Assembly: GCA_014190095.1 (NCBI GenBank)
Contig: BJFW01000008.1
Coordinates: 1 to 41,027, forward strand
Direction: 5' to 3'
Source: Actinomycetes bacterium
GTDB lineage: Bacteria > Actinomycetota > Acidimicrobiia > Acidimicrobiales > Ilumatobacteraceae
DNA: 41,027 nt
Below are positions 40,815 through 41,027 of this stretch, in pieces; the stretch's first letter is position 1, and the number at the start of each line of letters is the position of its first letter. The notes beneath the pieces are model-generated. The model saw only the letters and a list, made by a program, of their open reading frames with translations. It made no database searches and was not told where the DNA came from. Made by a program: the position numbers and the translations under genes.

Positions 40815-41027
40815 CTAACTTTGCGACCTGTTCATTACCTCGTCAAACGTTCCTTCGTCAACAATACGCCCTGCGTCAAGGCGGTATAGGCGATCGCAAT
40901 ATTCAACGGTGCTCAAACGGTGTGCCACGATGATGACTGTCTTGTCACCCTGCAATGCTTGGACCGCTTGCATCACACCCTTTTCTGTTTCAGTATCAAG
41001 CGAACTCGTTGCCTCATCCAGCACCAG
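40815..41027 (-). CDS. ABC transporter ATP-binding protein, C-terminal fragment (truncated by window end)
   Basis: LVLDEATSSLDTETEKGVMQAVQAL...KTVIIVAHRLSTVEYCDRLYRLDAGRIVDEGTFDEVM (Walker B, D-loop, H-loop); open through the window edge. Confidence 0.9.
   Translation of the reverse strand: MVLDEATSSLDTETEKGVMQAVQALQGDKTVIIVAHRLSTVEYCDRLYRLDAGRIVDEGTFDEVMNRSQS

Noticed and set aside
1-41027. CRISPR arrays, rRNA genes, IS elements
   Set aside because: No repeat-spacer structure, rRNA signature or transposase motifs found on reading.

Overview
This window holds the bacterial translation/transcription super-operon, almost entirely on the minus strand. In transcription order (high to low coordinate): ABC transporter ATPase (partial), SIS/GmhA-like protein, tRNA-Trp, secE, nusG, rplK, rplA, rplJ, rplL, rpoB, rpoC, rpsL, rpsG, fusA, tuf, rpsJ, then an insertion, then rplC-rplD-rplW-rplB-rpsS-rplV-rpsC-rplP-rpmC-rpsQ-rplN-rplX-rplE-rpsZ-rpsH-rplF-rplR-rpsE-rpmD-rplO-secY-adk-infA-rpmJ-rpsM-rpsK-rpsD-rpoA-rplQ-truA-rplM-rpsI-glmM-glmS (partial). 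Protein sequences look actinobacterial, possibly Acidimicrobiia (inference only). Main points of interest: (1) the usually adjacent rpsJ and rplC are split by about 4.7 kb carrying a partial pseudaminic-acid operon (pseG-pseH-pseI), a convergent GNAT gene and an HtrA-like protease; (2) rplC, now first after the break, has a leader with a 10-bp closing inverted repeat around several hairpins, two of them mutually exclusive, which is a candidate undescribed cis-regulatory RNA; (3) a GlmS-like protein with two large insertions in its glutaminase domain; (4) a streptomycin-resistance-type K88R residue in S12, changes in the L4 tunnel loop and the RpoB rifampicin region, a probable CTG start for infA, and atypical tails on L30, L4 and L22. 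No mobile element, CRISPR array or rRNA gene was seen.
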